64,000 nucleotides of DNA from Maribacter algicola (GCF_003933245.1 NZ_QUSX01000002.1:992001-1056000); one strand, 5' to 3'; counted from the stretch's first letter, positions 26,404 to 33,564 are shown. Notes: generated by a model from the sequence alone, not told the origin. A program made the numbers and translations.

Positions 26404-27063
26404 ATGACTACAGCCCCCTTATCGTTAGAACATATCATCAGACCTTCCTCCATCCAACAGGGCAAGGCTCCCGTATTGTTAATGTTACATGGGTACGGAA
26501 GCAATGAGGAAGACCTGTTTTCCTTTGCTGAGGAATTGCCCAGAGAGTATTGTATAATTTCCATTAGGGCACCGTATAAATTACAACCCTTTGGATACGC
26601 CTGGTATGCCATTCATTTTGATAATGAGCAAGGTAAATGGAGCGACGATGCACAAGCCATAGCATCCAGGGATAAAATTGTCGCCTTTATAGAAGAGGCA
26701 TGTAAAGCCTATCAACTGGACCCAGAGGATGTTACCTTACTTGGTTTTAGCCAAGGGACCATTCTCAGTTATGCGGTTGCACTCTCCTACCCTGAAAAAA
26801 TAAAAAGGGTCGTAGCCCTAAGCGGTTATTTAAACGAGAAAATTCTTAAAGAAGGGTATGCCGAAAAGGATTTCCAATCGCTAAAAATCTATGCCTCCCA
26901 CGGGCAGGTAGACCAAGTGATACCTATAGCATGGGCCCAAAAGGCTCCTGAACTTCTGAACGAGCTAGGTATCGACCATGTATTTGAAGAATTTCCGGTG
27001 GGACACGGTGTGGCTCCCCAAAATTTTTATTCCCTTAAAAAGTGGTTGGAAGAAAACCGCTAG
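26404..27063 (+). CDS. Alpha/beta-hydrolase, phospholipase/carboxylesterase family
   Basis: 219 residues, the usual length for the YpfH/acyl-thioesterase-like esterases. The oxyanion segment is LMLHGYGSNEEDLFSF, the nucleophile elbow is LGFSQGT with Ser at about 117, the acid is in GQVDQVIP and the histidine is in VGHGVAP. These enzymes cleave short-chain acyl esters or acyl-lysophospholipids; the exact substrate cannot be told. No signal peptide, so cytoplasmic. It ends by overlapping the converging 164-aa gene by four bases. Confidence 0.85.
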   Translation: MTTAPLSLEHIIRPSSIQQGKAPVLLMLHGYGSNEEDLFSFAEELPREYCIISIRAPYKLQPFGYAWYAIHFDNEQGKWSDDAQAIASRDKIVAFIEEACKAYQLDPEDVTLLGFSQGTILSYAVALSYPEKIKRVVALSGYLNEKILKEGYAEKDFQSLKIYASHGQVDQVIPIAWAQKAPELLNELGIDHVFEEFPVGHGVAPQNFYSLKKWLEENR

Positions 27064-27554
27064 TTGCTTCTGGTATACAAAAGATGGTCCATAAGGGTAA
27101 AATCAACGCCCAGATCATCCTTTAGTTCGTACCGGATCAGGATTTCGCCCCAGTATTTTCCATCCGAAAAATCGGCTAAAATCCATTTGTGGTTCAGCAC
27201 CTTGATTTTATTGATCTTAAAATCGTTCTGCATGCCCTCATAGGGTACCAACGGGTTATCTCCCTTGGATTCATTGGTTTCCAATAATTTATCGGAAATG
27301 TATCGGACAGGGTTCTCAAGTTCCAAATGGTCATAGTACGCCAAGGCATCATCGTTGTTTTCCAACGAGAAATACTGCAGCTCCAATATGCGCAGTTCCT
27401 TTTCCTGCAGAGAATCTTTCAAAGCGTCTACCTTGGTCTCCAAATTCTGGATTCTATTGGTGTTCACCTTGGACATTTTACTACCACTGACCGCTAGATA
27501 AAGACAAATTAATGCGGCAAAAAGAAATAGGTACAAATAAATATTCTTCTTCAT
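27060..27554 (-). CDS. Hypothetical membrane-anchored coiled-coil protein
   Basis: 164 residues: one N-terminal membrane helix (YLYLFLFAALICLYLAVSG), then a coiled coil (NTNRIQNLETKVDALKDSLQEKELRILEL) and a globular C-terminal part with alternating strands (HKWILADFSDGKYWGEILIRYEL). No cysteine lipobox, so probably anchored in the inner membrane and facing the periplasm. The family is unknown to me; such proteins are common orphan genes in flavobacteria. It is transcribed with the metallo-hydrolase, which is 3 bases upstream on the same strand, and its 3' end overlaps the esterase gene. Confidence 0.6.
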   Translation of the reverse strand: MKKNIYLYLFLFAALICLYLAVSGSKMSKVNTNRIQNLETKVDALKDSLQEKELRILELQYFSLENNDDALAYYDHLELENPVRYISDKLLETNESKGDNPLVPYEGMQNDFKINKIKVLNHKWILADFSDGKYWGEILIRYELKDDLGVDFTLMDHLLYTRSN

Positions 27555-27557
27555 ATT

Positions 27558-28334
27558 TTATATCTCAATAGTAAGATTGTCATAGGCCAAATGTACATTT
27601 TCTGGAAGACTCTTTTCAACTTCGGCATGAAAACCCAATAAATGGCTTATATGGGTAAAATATGCTTTCTGTGGCCTCACTTTCGCCACAAAGGCCAGTG
27701 CCTCCTCCAAATTAAAATGGGAATGATGGGGCTCTATACGTAAGGCATTCACGACCAATACCTTGGTGCCTAGAATCTTTTCGAATTCTTCCTTTTCCAC
27801 TGATTTTACATCGGTCAAATATGTAAAACCTCCAATGCGATAGCCAAAAACCTTTAGCCTGTTGTGCATTACTTGAATGGGAGATACCAACCGGTCGCCC
27901 ACTTCAAATTCATGGTCCTTTTGAACATAATTGATTTCCACCGATGGTGCCCCCGGATATCTATCCTTGTCCTTAAATATATAATCAAATCGTTTTTTTA
28001 AGGATTTCACGACGCGCTTATGGGCGAAAATGGGAATATCCCCCTGTCTGAAAAAATATGGCCTAATGTCATCGATACCTGCCGTATGATCCGAGTGTTC
28101 ATGGGTGAAAAGAATCCCGTCCAACCTATTTACTTGATTGATCAACATCTGCTGTCTAAAATCCGGACCACAATCGATCACATAGTTGTAGTCACCCCAC
28201 GAAAGCAAAACCGAAACCCTAAGCCTTTTATCTCTAGCATCTCCACTCAAACAAACAGGGTGTTGACTACCTATGACCGGTACTCCTTGTGAAGTACCCG
28301 TTCCAAGAAAAGTAACCTTTAAGCCTTCTTCCAT
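27558..28334 (-). CDS. Metallo-beta-lactamase fold phosphodiesterase-like hydrolase (PhnP-like)
   Basis: 258 residues from the ATG at 28334; a TTG nine bases further out sits in the promoter. The metal motif is FTHEHSDHTAGIDD (HxHxDH), preceded by LGTGTSQGVP, VIDCGPDF and followed by histidines at HNRLKVFG, EPHHSHFN and FTHISHLLGFH. The GTGTSQGVP start and RxSxLL region are typical of PhnP-type cyclic phosphodiesterases, which open 5-phosphoribosyl-1,2-cyclic phosphate. Without phn genes nearby, I leave the substrate open. It is transcribed first in a two-gene unit with the 164-aa protein. A -7 box (28341-28348) sits immediately upstream. Confidence 0.85.
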   Translation of the reverse strand: MEEGLKVTFLGTGTSQGVPVIGSQHPVCLSGDARDKRLRVSVLLSWGDYNYVIDCGPDFRQQMLINQVNRLDGILFTHEHSDHTAGIDDIRPYFFRQGDIPIFAHKRVVKSLKKRFDYIFKDKDRYPGAPSVEINYVQKDHEFEVGDRLVSPIQVMHNRLKVFGYRIGGFTYLTDVKSVEKEEFEKILGTKVLVVNALRIEPHHSHFNLEEALAFVAKVRPQKAYFTHISHLLGFHAEVEKSLPENVHLAYDNLTIEI

Positions 28335-28340
28335 ATTATT

Positions 28341-28348
28341 CAAATTTA
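28341..28348 (-). promoter_or_regulatory. Flavobacterial -7 promoter box (TAAATTTG) next to start codon
   Basis: Minus-strand TAAATTTG fits TAnnTTTG and ends 6 bases before the ATG at 28334, so the transcript would be leaderless or nearly so. Confidence 0.4.
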
Positions 28349-28474
28349 ATCCTTATTTAAGAAAATAGAGGCCTAAAATGGATTAAGCTTGTGCCAAAAT
28401 GAATCGCCCGTGCGTAATTTAATGATAAGCGGTATTTTTTTGATTGGTTTGGCCATTAGGTTGCCCATTCTTTA

Positions 28475-28482
28475 TAACTTTG
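28475..28482 (+). promoter_or_regulatory. Flavobacterial promoter (-7 TAACTTTG, -33 TTG)
   Basis: TAACTTTG fits TAnnTTTG; a TTG at 28449-28451 is 23 bases upstream, at the long end of accepted spacing. The ATG of the next gene is 18 bases after the box. Confidence 0.5.
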
Positions 28483-28500
28483 TTGAAACAAATTAAAAGA

Positions 28501-29979
28501 ATGGCCTCAGTTTTAAAGAGAGAAAGTGTTTTCGAGAATATCCCCTCGACCAAAGCCAAAACTTTAAGAATAAACCTTAATCCGGATATCTACGGAACCT
28601 TTGCCGAGATTGGGGCCGGACAGGAAACAGCCCGCCATTTCTTTAGGTCGGGAGGTGCATCGGGCACCATCGCTAAGGCCATGAGTGCCTATGACAAGGA
28701 TTTTAGTGATGCCATTTACGGCGTTGAGGAAGACGGCCGGTATGTGACACAGGCCCGTTTGAAGACCATGCTCCAGTATGAAATGCAGTTGATGGAGGAA
28801 AGGATCAGCCGGGAGAAACACCCCAACAGGGTTTTCTTTTCCTATGCCAACACGGTTGCCACGATTGATTTTTCCAAACGCTATAAAGGCCATGGTTGGG
28901 TAGGTATCAGATATCAATTGGATCCAACGCAAAAAGAATACGACGAAATCGTATTGCACGTTCGTTTTAAGCAAAACGAAGCCAGGCTTCAACAAGAGAC
29001 ACTTGGTATTTTGGGTGTAAACTTAATTTATGGTGCCTTTTATAAGTACCACAAGCCTAAAAAAATGCTGAAATATCTATACGATCATATAGATAAGGAT
29101 ACCTTGGAAATAGACATGATCAATTTTTCAGGTCCCAATTTCAAGGATGTGGACAACCGTTTGATGAGTCTTCAATTGATTCGAAACGACATGACCGATG
29201 CCGTCATGTTTGGTCCGGACGGAAACAACCTATTACCGGCCGCCGTACTTTACAAAAAAAATATTTTGGCCTTGCGGGGTAGTTTTAGACCCGTTACCAA
29301 GGTGAATATGGACATGTTCCAAAAATCTTATGATATTTTTGTACGCGATCCACAGGTAGATCCAGAAAATAGTATCGTAATCTTTGAAATTACCCTTTCA
29401 AACTTAAAGGCATCTGGGGAAATTGACGAGGAGGATTTTATGGACCGTGCAGAATTACTATGTTCCCTAGGGCACTGCGTAATGATTTCCAAATTTCAGG
29501 AATATTACAAACTGGTAGAATATTTCAACAATTACACCAAAAATAGGATAGGTCTTACCATGGGGGTAAATAACCTAGTTGATATTTTTGATGAAAAATA
29601 CTATCGCCATTTAAGCGGTGGCATTTTGGAGGCCTTTGGAAAACTGTTCTTCAAGGATCTTCAGGTGTATCTCTACCCCATGAAGAACCCAGATACCGGC
29701 CAAGTGATGACCAGTAACAACGTGAAGGTACATCCAAGGATGAAGGAGCTCTACAAGTTCTTCAAATACAATGGCAAGGTCATGGACATTATAGACTATG
29801 AACCGGATATCATGGATATTTTCTCCAGGGATGTACTGAGAAAAATTATGAACGGGGAAGATGGTTGGGAAGAAATGCTTCCGGAAGGTATTGCCGAAAT
29901 CATCAAGGAAAAAAACCTGTTCAATAAAAAGGAACTTTCAAAACCGGAAGAAATTGAAAAGGAAATAGAAAAAAAATAA
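28501..29979 (+). CDS. Large conserved protein of unknown function
   Basis: 492 residues from ATG 28501; a longer in-frame start at 28444 is upstream of the promoter box. It is soluble, with no signal peptide or membrane helix, and highly patterned: NLNPDIYGTFAEIGAGQETA, FFRSGGASGTIAKAMSAYDK, EEDGRYVTQARLKTMLQYEM, RVFFSYANTVATIDF, then GHGWVGIRYQL and IVLHVRFKQNEARLQQETLG. The end is acidic and Lys-rich (EEIEKEIEKK). I recall this family across several phyla, frequently given wrong names such as 'TonB-dependent receptor' or 'nicotinate-nucleotide adenylyltransferase', with no experimental function known to me. It is a single-gene unit, with a terminator at 29973-30002. Confidence 0.75.
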   Translation: MASVLKRESVFENIPSTKAKTLRINLNPDIYGTFAEIGAGQETARHFFRSGGASGTIAKAMSAYDKDFSDAIYGVEEDGRYVTQARLKTMLQYEMQLMEERISREKHPNRVFFSYANTVATIDFSKRYKGHGWVGIRYQLDPTQKEYDEIVLHVRFKQNEARLQQETLGILGVNLIYGAFYKYHKPKKMLKYLYDHIDKDTLEIDMINFSGPNFKDVDNRLMSLQLIRNDMTDAVMFGPDGNNLLPAAVLYKKNILALRGSFRPVTKVNMDMFQKSYDIFVRDPQVDPENSIVIFEITLSNLKASGEIDEEDFMDRAELLCSLGHCVMISKFQEYYKLVEYFNNYTKNRIGLTMGVNNLVDIFDEKYYRHLSGGILEAFGKLFFKDLQVYLYPMKNPDTGQVMTSNNVKVHPRMKELYKFFKYNGKVMDIIDYEPDIMDIFSRDVLRKIMNGEDGWEEMLPEGIAEIIKEKNLFNKKELSKPEEIEKEIEKK

Positions 29980-30002
29980 CCGCTTAGAAAGACGGTTATT
30001 TT
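29973..30002 (+). terminator. Hairpin terminator
   Basis: AAAATAACCG (29973-29982) and CGGTTATTTT (29993-30002) form a 10-bp stem with a 10-base loop at the stop codon of the 28501-29979 gene. Confidence 0.6.
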
Positions 30003-30139
30003 AAAAAGTTTCGGGGACATGGAAAGACTTGTAATAGTTCCGTTTTAACACCTCACAAGTAGCAAATTCCAAAATGATGAATTGGTAAAACGCCTACTTC
30101 TTATATCACCCAAGTTTTCAATAAATACCTTAAAAAAGA

Positions 30140-30175
30140 ACCCCGTTTTTAGGAAGAAAGCTTTAAAAACGAGGT
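30140..30175. terminator. Second intergenic hairpin (possible terminator)
   Basis: ACCCCGTTTTTA (30140-30151) and TAAAAACGAGGT (30164-30175) pair with one mismatch and a 12-base loop. It lies between the converging 28501-29979 gene and bcp, and may end the bcp transcript. Confidence 0.45.
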
Positions 30176-30244
30176 ACTTATTTTAGAACCGGAATGTTGG
30201 CTCCGATTTATTTTGGGTTGGGCCTATTTTTGAAAGCCCCAATT

Positions 30245-30697
30245 CTAATCCAATAATTGGGCGGCGTGGTCCTTGGTCTTTACTTTGTCTATAACCTTGG
30301 AAACGATTCCTTCTTCATTGATTACGAAGGTTTTTCTATGGATACCATCATATTGCCTTCCCATAAACTTTTTTGGTCCCCAAACACCAAAAATATTAAG
30401 GACGGTATGGTCTTCATCTGCCAATAAAGGGAATGGAAAGTCATATTTGTTCTTGAAATTCGATTGTTGTTTCTGTGAGTCGGCACTCACACCAAGAATC
30501 TCATAACCAGCATCTTGCAAGGATTTATAGTTATCCCTTAAGTTACAAGCCTCTGCGGTACAACCAGGGGTATTTGCCTTTGGATAGAAAAAAACGATCA
30601 ATTTCTTTCCACTATAATCGGATAAATTAATAGTATTGCCATCCTGATCTTTGGCTGAAAATTCTGGGACCTTATCCCCTTCCTTTAGTGTTTTCAT
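30245..30697 (-). CDS. bcp: Thioredoxin-dependent thiol peroxidase (peroxiredoxin Bcp/PrxQ)
   Basis: 150 residues from ATG 30697, the normal length. Peroxiredoxin fold with the peroxidatic cysteine in PKANTPGCTAEACNLRDNY; the second cysteine five residues later is the resolving cysteine of the atypical 2-Cys Bcp/PrxQ type. Other family marks are LSDYSGKKLIVFFYPKANT, and VSADSQKQQSNFKNKYDFPF. It reduces H2O2 and organic hydroperoxides with electrons from thioredoxin in the cytoplasm. It is divergent from nth, with 53 bases between the starts. A TTG two codons upstream of the chosen ATG is also in frame but unneeded. Confidence 0.92.
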   Translation of the reverse strand: MKTLKEGDKVPEFSAKDQDGNTINLSDYSGKKLIVFFYPKANTPGCTAEACNLRDNYKSLQDAGYEILGVSADSQKQQSNFKNKYDFPFPLLADEDHTVLNIFGVWGPKKFMGRQYDGIHRKTFVINEEGIVSKVIDKVKTKDHAAQLLD

Positions 30698-30750
30698 AGT
30701 CAATTATCTTATTATTTTGTTCACTATTATTTTTATAAAATTAAACAAAA

Positions 30751-31413
30751 ATGACGAAGGCAGAAAAGGTATCATACGCAATTTCCAAATTACAGGAACT
30801 ATATCCAACCATTCCCGTTCCCTTGGAGCATAAAGATTCCTACACCCTATTGATTGCTGTGCTGATGTCCGCCCAAAGTACGGATGTGAGGGTCAATCAA
30901 ATAACCCCACTGCTCTTTGAAAAAGCGGACAATCCCTTTGATATGGTTAAAATGAGCGTTGCCGAAATTAGGGAGATCATAAAGCCAGTGGGGTTATCAC
31001 CCATGAAATCCAAAGGAATTCACGGACTTTCAGAAATTTTAATCGAAAAATATAATGGTGAGGTTCCCCAGGAAATCGAGCTACTTGAAGAACTACCCGC
31101 CGTTGGCCACAAGACCGCCAGTGTGGTGGTTTCACAGGCATTTGGAATTCCCGCATTCCCTGTAGATACGCATATCCATAGATTAATGTACCGTTGGGGG
31201 TTTTCAAACGGAAAAAACGTAGTCCAAACTGAAAAAGATGCTAAGAGACTATTTCCCAAAGAGTTATGGAACGATTTGCATCTCCAGATTATATGGTATG
31301 GCAGGGATTATTCGCCTGCCAGAGGTTGGGATTTGGACAAGGACATTATCACCAGGACCATTGGAAGAAAATCGGTCATCGATGAATACCTAAGAAAAAA
31401 AAAGACCCGCTAG
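30751..31413 (+). CDS. nth: Endonuclease III (DNA glycosylase/AP lyase) without the iron-sulfur cluster loop
   Basis: 220 residues. It has the helix-hairpin-helix and catalytic pair of endonuclease III: LPAVGHKTASVVVSQ with the catalytic lysine and FPVDTHIHRL with the catalytic aspartate. It removes oxidised pyrimidines and cuts the resulting abasic site. The C-terminal part, where Escherichia coli Nth has the CX6CX2CX5C [4Fe-4S] loop, reads WYGRDYSPARGWDLDKDIITRTIGRKS without any cysteine. The family shape is retained, so the cluster has been replaced or lost, as I recall for other flavobacteria. The stop codon lies in the loop of a hairpin (31404-31420). Confidence 0.9.
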   Translation: MTKAEKVSYAISKLQELYPTIPVPLEHKDSYTLLIAVLMSAQSTDVRVNQITPLLFEKADNPFDMVKMSVAEIREIIKPVGLSPMKSKGIHGLSEILIEKYNGEVPQEIELLEELPAVGHKTASVVVSQAFGIPAFPVDTHIHRLMYRWGFSNGKNVVQTEKDAKRLFPKELWNDLHLQIIWYGRDYSPARGWDLDKDIITRTIGRKSVIDEYLRKKKTR

Positions 31414-31420
31414 GCGGGTC
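31404..31420 (-). terminator. Rho-independent terminator for the sigma/microprotein unit 1
   Basis: GACCCGC (31404-31410), loop TAG, GCGGGTC (31414-31420). Read on the minus strand the hairpin is followed by an uninterrupted run of T (31395-31403), so it ends the transcript of the 31427-31570 gene. It overlaps the 3' end of nth, whose TAG stop is the loop. Confidence 0.75.
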
Positions 31421-31426
31421 AGTATT

Positions 31427-31570
31427 TTAGTTTAAATAGGTTTCGAACTCCATGTCCTTGTACTTTACATCGTACAGTGCCTTTGAAAAACTTAAGAGAA
31501 AGTTGATTGTTTTTGGGCAAACTTTTTTAAACTCTGTTCTTTCCTGATAATTAGAGTAAATTTTTTCCAT
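31427..31570 (-). CDS. 47-residue microprotein downstream of ECF sigma factor 1
   Basis: A small ORF that starts at ATG 31570 and ends at TAA 31427, encoding 47 residues: it begins MEKIYSNYQERTEF, has PKTINFLLSFSKAL in the middle and ends EFETYLN. It lies 71 bases after sigma factor 1 on the same strand, and directly before a strong terminator. The coding status is supported by a paralogue at 32548-32691 of exactly the same length, with 19 of 47 identical positions by my hand alignment (MEKIY, PxTIxFLL, SK, FExxLN). The middle is probably a helix. It has no signal peptide. Function is unknown; position suggests that it acts on, or with, the sigma factor. Confidence 0.72.
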   Translation of the reverse strand: MEKIYSNYQERTEFKKVCPKTINFLLSFSKALYDVKYKDMEFETYLN

Positions 31571-31617
31571 ATTTCCATTGTTGTTACATTAAATTAACGC
31601 AACTAAAATGGAAATAT
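31569..31617 (-). ncRNA. Conserved RNA hairpin covering the start region of microprotein 1
   Basis: On the minus strand ATATTTCCATT and AATGGAAATAT (31607-31617 and 31569-31579) form an 11-bp stem; inside it GTTG pairs with CAAC, then a CG bulge, TTA paired with TAA, and an eight-base loop. The 3' arm contains the GGAA-like ribosome-binding sequence and ends at the first two bases of the start codon. The same fold with compensating bases is found at 32697-32732. Confidence 0.6.
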
Positions 31618-31641
31618 TGTTTATCTATTTATTCTGACGTA

Positions 31642-32223
31642 TCAATTCGTTAAAACGATGTTGTGTTTTTCAATTATTTTTCTAAGGTTGATAAGGGCAT
31701 ATCGCATTCTTCCAAGGGCGGTATTGATACTTACACCGGTATTTTCAGAAATTTCCTTGAAACTCATATCCTTGTAGATTCGCATGATTAAGACCTCCTT
31801 TTGGTCATCGGGCAATTCTTCGATCAATTCCCTTAAATCCGTATCGATCTGGTCTTTGATCAGTTGTTTTTCGGCATTCAACTTGTCATCACCAATTACA
31901 GAAAAAATATTAAAATCCTCGCTCCCCTCGAACATTGGCATCCTTTTGTTCTTCCTAAAGTGGTCAATGATCAGGTTGTGAGCAATTCGCATTACCCATG
32001 GCAAAAACTTGCCTTCTTCACTGTAATTACCTTTCTTCAGGGTTTTAATAACCTTAATAAAGGTATCCTGAAAAATATCCTCGGTGACATCCCTATCCAA
32101 AACTTTGGAATAAATAAAGCTTGTAATACGTTGATTATGTCTATGGATAAGAATCTCCAATGCTTTCTCATCGCCGCTGATGTAATCTCTTACTAGTTCT
32201 GAATCTTCAATCTGTAATTCCAT
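31642..32223 (-). CDS. ECF-type RNA polymerase sigma factor (copy 1)
   Basis: 193 residues from ATG 32223; an ATG at 32238 is also in frame but the shorter start matches the paralogue exactly in length and sequence. Region 2 is at the start (NQRITSFIYSKVLDRDVTEDIFQDTFIKVIKTL, region 2.2-like core; WVMRIAHNLIIDHFRKNKRM is the DNA-recognition part) and region 4 at the end (ELPDDQKEVLIMRIYKDMSFKEISENTGVSINTALGRMRYALINLRK, a helix-turn-helix). It directs transcription from unknown promoters. No anti-sigma gene adjoins either copy. The gene is followed by a hairpin and a 47-residue microprotein gene. It is about three-quarters identical to copy 2. Confidence 0.92.
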   Translation of the reverse strand: MELQIEDSELVRDYISGDEKALEILIHRHNQRITSFIYSKVLDRDVTEDIFQDTFIKVIKTLKKGNYSEEGKFLPWVMRIAHNLIIDHFRKNKRMPMFEGSEDFNIFSVIGDDKLNAEKQLIKDQIDTDLRELIEELPDDQKEVLIMRIYKDMSFKEISENTGVSINTALGRMRYALINLRKIIEKHNIVLTN

Positions 32224-32547
32224 ATTAGTTACTTTCATTAGGTGACAGGGTGGGGATCCTGATTTTGGTTATTGATTAATTGTAATTAGTCGTTCAATTC
32301 TGATATAAAACTAGATAAATCGCACCCTGTAGGAAAAAGTATGTTGTAAAACCGCCTTTTTATGATGTGAAAGCCTAAAAACCTATTTTCTGTACAATAA
32401 ATGCACATTTTATAAGTTCGCCGGTACCTAAGAAACGGTCCTGAAAAAATAGAAGATTGTTCGAACACCAGTGCTCTGGAAGGTTATCGATAAAAAAACC
32501 CCGGAGAAAATTTCCCCGGGGTTCTTATTGTTTGATAGAAAATATGC
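32224..32547. other. Intergenic region between the two sigma cassettes
   Basis: About 320 bases. It contains the leader of sigma copy 1 and, at its right end, the terminator of cassette 2 (32497-32523). The leader just upstream of copy 1 (CCCACCCTG...AAAGTAACTAATATG) shares a short resemblance with that of copy 2 (AAAAGTAAGGCTTATG). I see no gene in it. Confidence 0.4.
32497..32523 (-). terminator. Rho-independent terminator for the sigma/microprotein unit 2
   Basis: AACCCCGG (32497-32504) and CCGGGGTT (32516-32523) make an 8-bp GC-rich stem with an 11-base loop. On the minus strand a T-run follows, so it ends the transcript of the second sigma/microprotein cassette. Confidence 0.75.
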
Positions 32548-32691
32548 TTAGTTCAAGTTATTTTCAAATTTGATGCCTTTGGCTTCACTTATATTGAGAG
32601 ATTTGGAGTAATCCAATAAAAACTTGATTGTTTCTGGTTTTGCGGATACTACTTTAGAGTTGTTTACTTTAGTTTGGTAAATTTTTTCCAT
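32548..32691 (-). CDS. 47-residue microprotein downstream of ECF sigma factor 2
   Basis: ATG 32691 to TAA 32548 encodes 47 residues: starts MEKIYQTKVNNSKVVSA, has PETIKFLLDYSKSLN, ends KFENNLN. A longer frame with 15 more residues exists but would lie upstream of the conserved hairpin and is not supported by the paralogue. It lies 74 bases after sigma factor 2, against 71 for its paralogue. Same-length and 19/47-identical partners after duplicated sigma genes argue strongly that this is a real gene family. No signal peptide, no membrane helix. The gene ends 24 bases before a strong terminator, so it shares a transcript with sigma factor 2. Its biochemical role is unknown. Confidence 0.75.
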   Translation of the reverse strand: MEKIYQTKVNNSKVVSAKPETIKFLLDYSKSLNISEAKGIKFENNLN

Positions 32692-32696
32692 ATTAC

Positions 32697-32732
32697 TTCC
32701 GTTTTGGTTACGGTTAAATAACGCCAACGGAA
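32697..32732 (-). ncRNA. Conserved RNA hairpin covering the start region of microprotein 2
   Basis: On the minus strand TTCCGTT (32726-32732) pairs with AACGGAA (32697-32703), then GG with CC, a CG bulge, TTA with TAA and an eight-base loop, the same architecture as the hairpin at 31569-31617. In the outer stem an A-U pair of copy 1 is replaced by G-C here. The GGAAG ribosome-binding-like sequence lies in the 3' arm, 5 bases before the start codon. Confidence 0.6.
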
Positions 32733-32765
32733 CCAATATAGTAGATCCATTCGACCTGTTACCAA

Positions 32766-33347
32766 TTAATTCGTTAAAACTATACTATTCGCCTCAACAA
32801 GCTTTCTTAGATTTATCAAGGCGTAGCGCATTCTTCCTAAAGCTGTATTGATACTTACGCCCGTATTTTCAGAAATTTCCTTAAAGCTCATATCCTTGTA
32901 AAGGCGCATTTCCAAAACCTCTTGCTGGTCTTCTGGAAGTTCCTTTATCATCCTTGCCAAATCCGTATCAATTTGTTCCTTGATCAATTGTTTTTCCGCG
33001 TTTAGCTTTTCATCGCCCATTAAGGAAAAAATACTGAAGGAATCCGTACCGTCGCACATGGGCATTCGATTGCTTTTTCTAAAGTGATCTATAATAAGGT
33101 TGTGTGCAATGCGCATCACCCAAGGCAAAAATTTGCCTTCTTCATTATAGGCACCTCGTTTGAGTGTACGTATAACCTTCATAAAGGTATCCTGAAAAAT
33201 ATCCTCGGTCAATTCACGGTCTCCTACCTTGGAGTAGATGAAGCCCGTTAAACGTGCATTGTGACGGTTGATAAGCACCTCAATGGCCCTTTCGTTACCG
33301 TTCATGTAGTATTTTACTAGCTGGGAATCTTCAAGTTCCTGTATCAT
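32766..33347 (-). CDS. ECF-type RNA polymerase sigma factor (copy 2)
   Basis: 193 residues, the same length as copy 1, and about three-quarters identical. Region 2: NARLTGFIYSKVGDRELTEDIFQDTFMKVIRTL and WVMRIAHNLIIDHFRKSNRM; region 4: ELPEDQQEVLEMRLYKDMSFKEISENTGVSINTALGRMRYALINLRK. The linker differs most (CDGTDSFSIFSLMGDE against FEGSEDFNIFSVIGDD). It lies upstream of the first cassette in the same orientation and is also followed by a hairpin and a 47-residue microprotein. No anti-sigma gene adjoins it, so activity may be set by expression or by the microprotein. A -7 box lies at 33424-33431. Confidence 0.92.
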   Translation of the reverse strand: MIQELEDSQLVKYYMNGNERAIEVLINRHNARLTGFIYSKVGDRELTEDIFQDTFMKVIRTLKRGAYNEEGKFLPWVMRIAHNLIIDHFRKSNRMPMCDGTDSFSIFSLMGDEKLNAEKQLIKEQIDTDLARMIKELPEDQQEVLEMRLYKDMSFKEISENTGVSINTALGRMRYALINLRKLVEANSIVLTN

Positions 33348-33423
33348 AAGCCTTACTTTTGTGGGTTAAATTGGGGGTCCAAGTACCAAAATGGTCATAG
33401 GACATTTAAAACTTTTTTAACTT

Positions 33424-33431
33424 CAAAAGTA
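33424..33431 (-). promoter_or_regulatory. Flavobacterial -7 promoter box (TACTTTTG) of sigma cassette 2
   Basis: Minus-strand TACTTTTG fits TAnnTTTG, with about 76 bases to the sigma start codon. No clear -33 element. Confidence 0.35.
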
Positions 33432-33564
33432 ATTTTAGGCTATAGGCTCTTGCATTTATTGAAGCTCAAAGATATAAAAAAATAAATACTCCAAAAAAAA
33501 TGTGAAAAAGTACTCGACGAAATGAGATTTGGGGCAAATGGATTTTAACCTAACGGTCAAGTCG

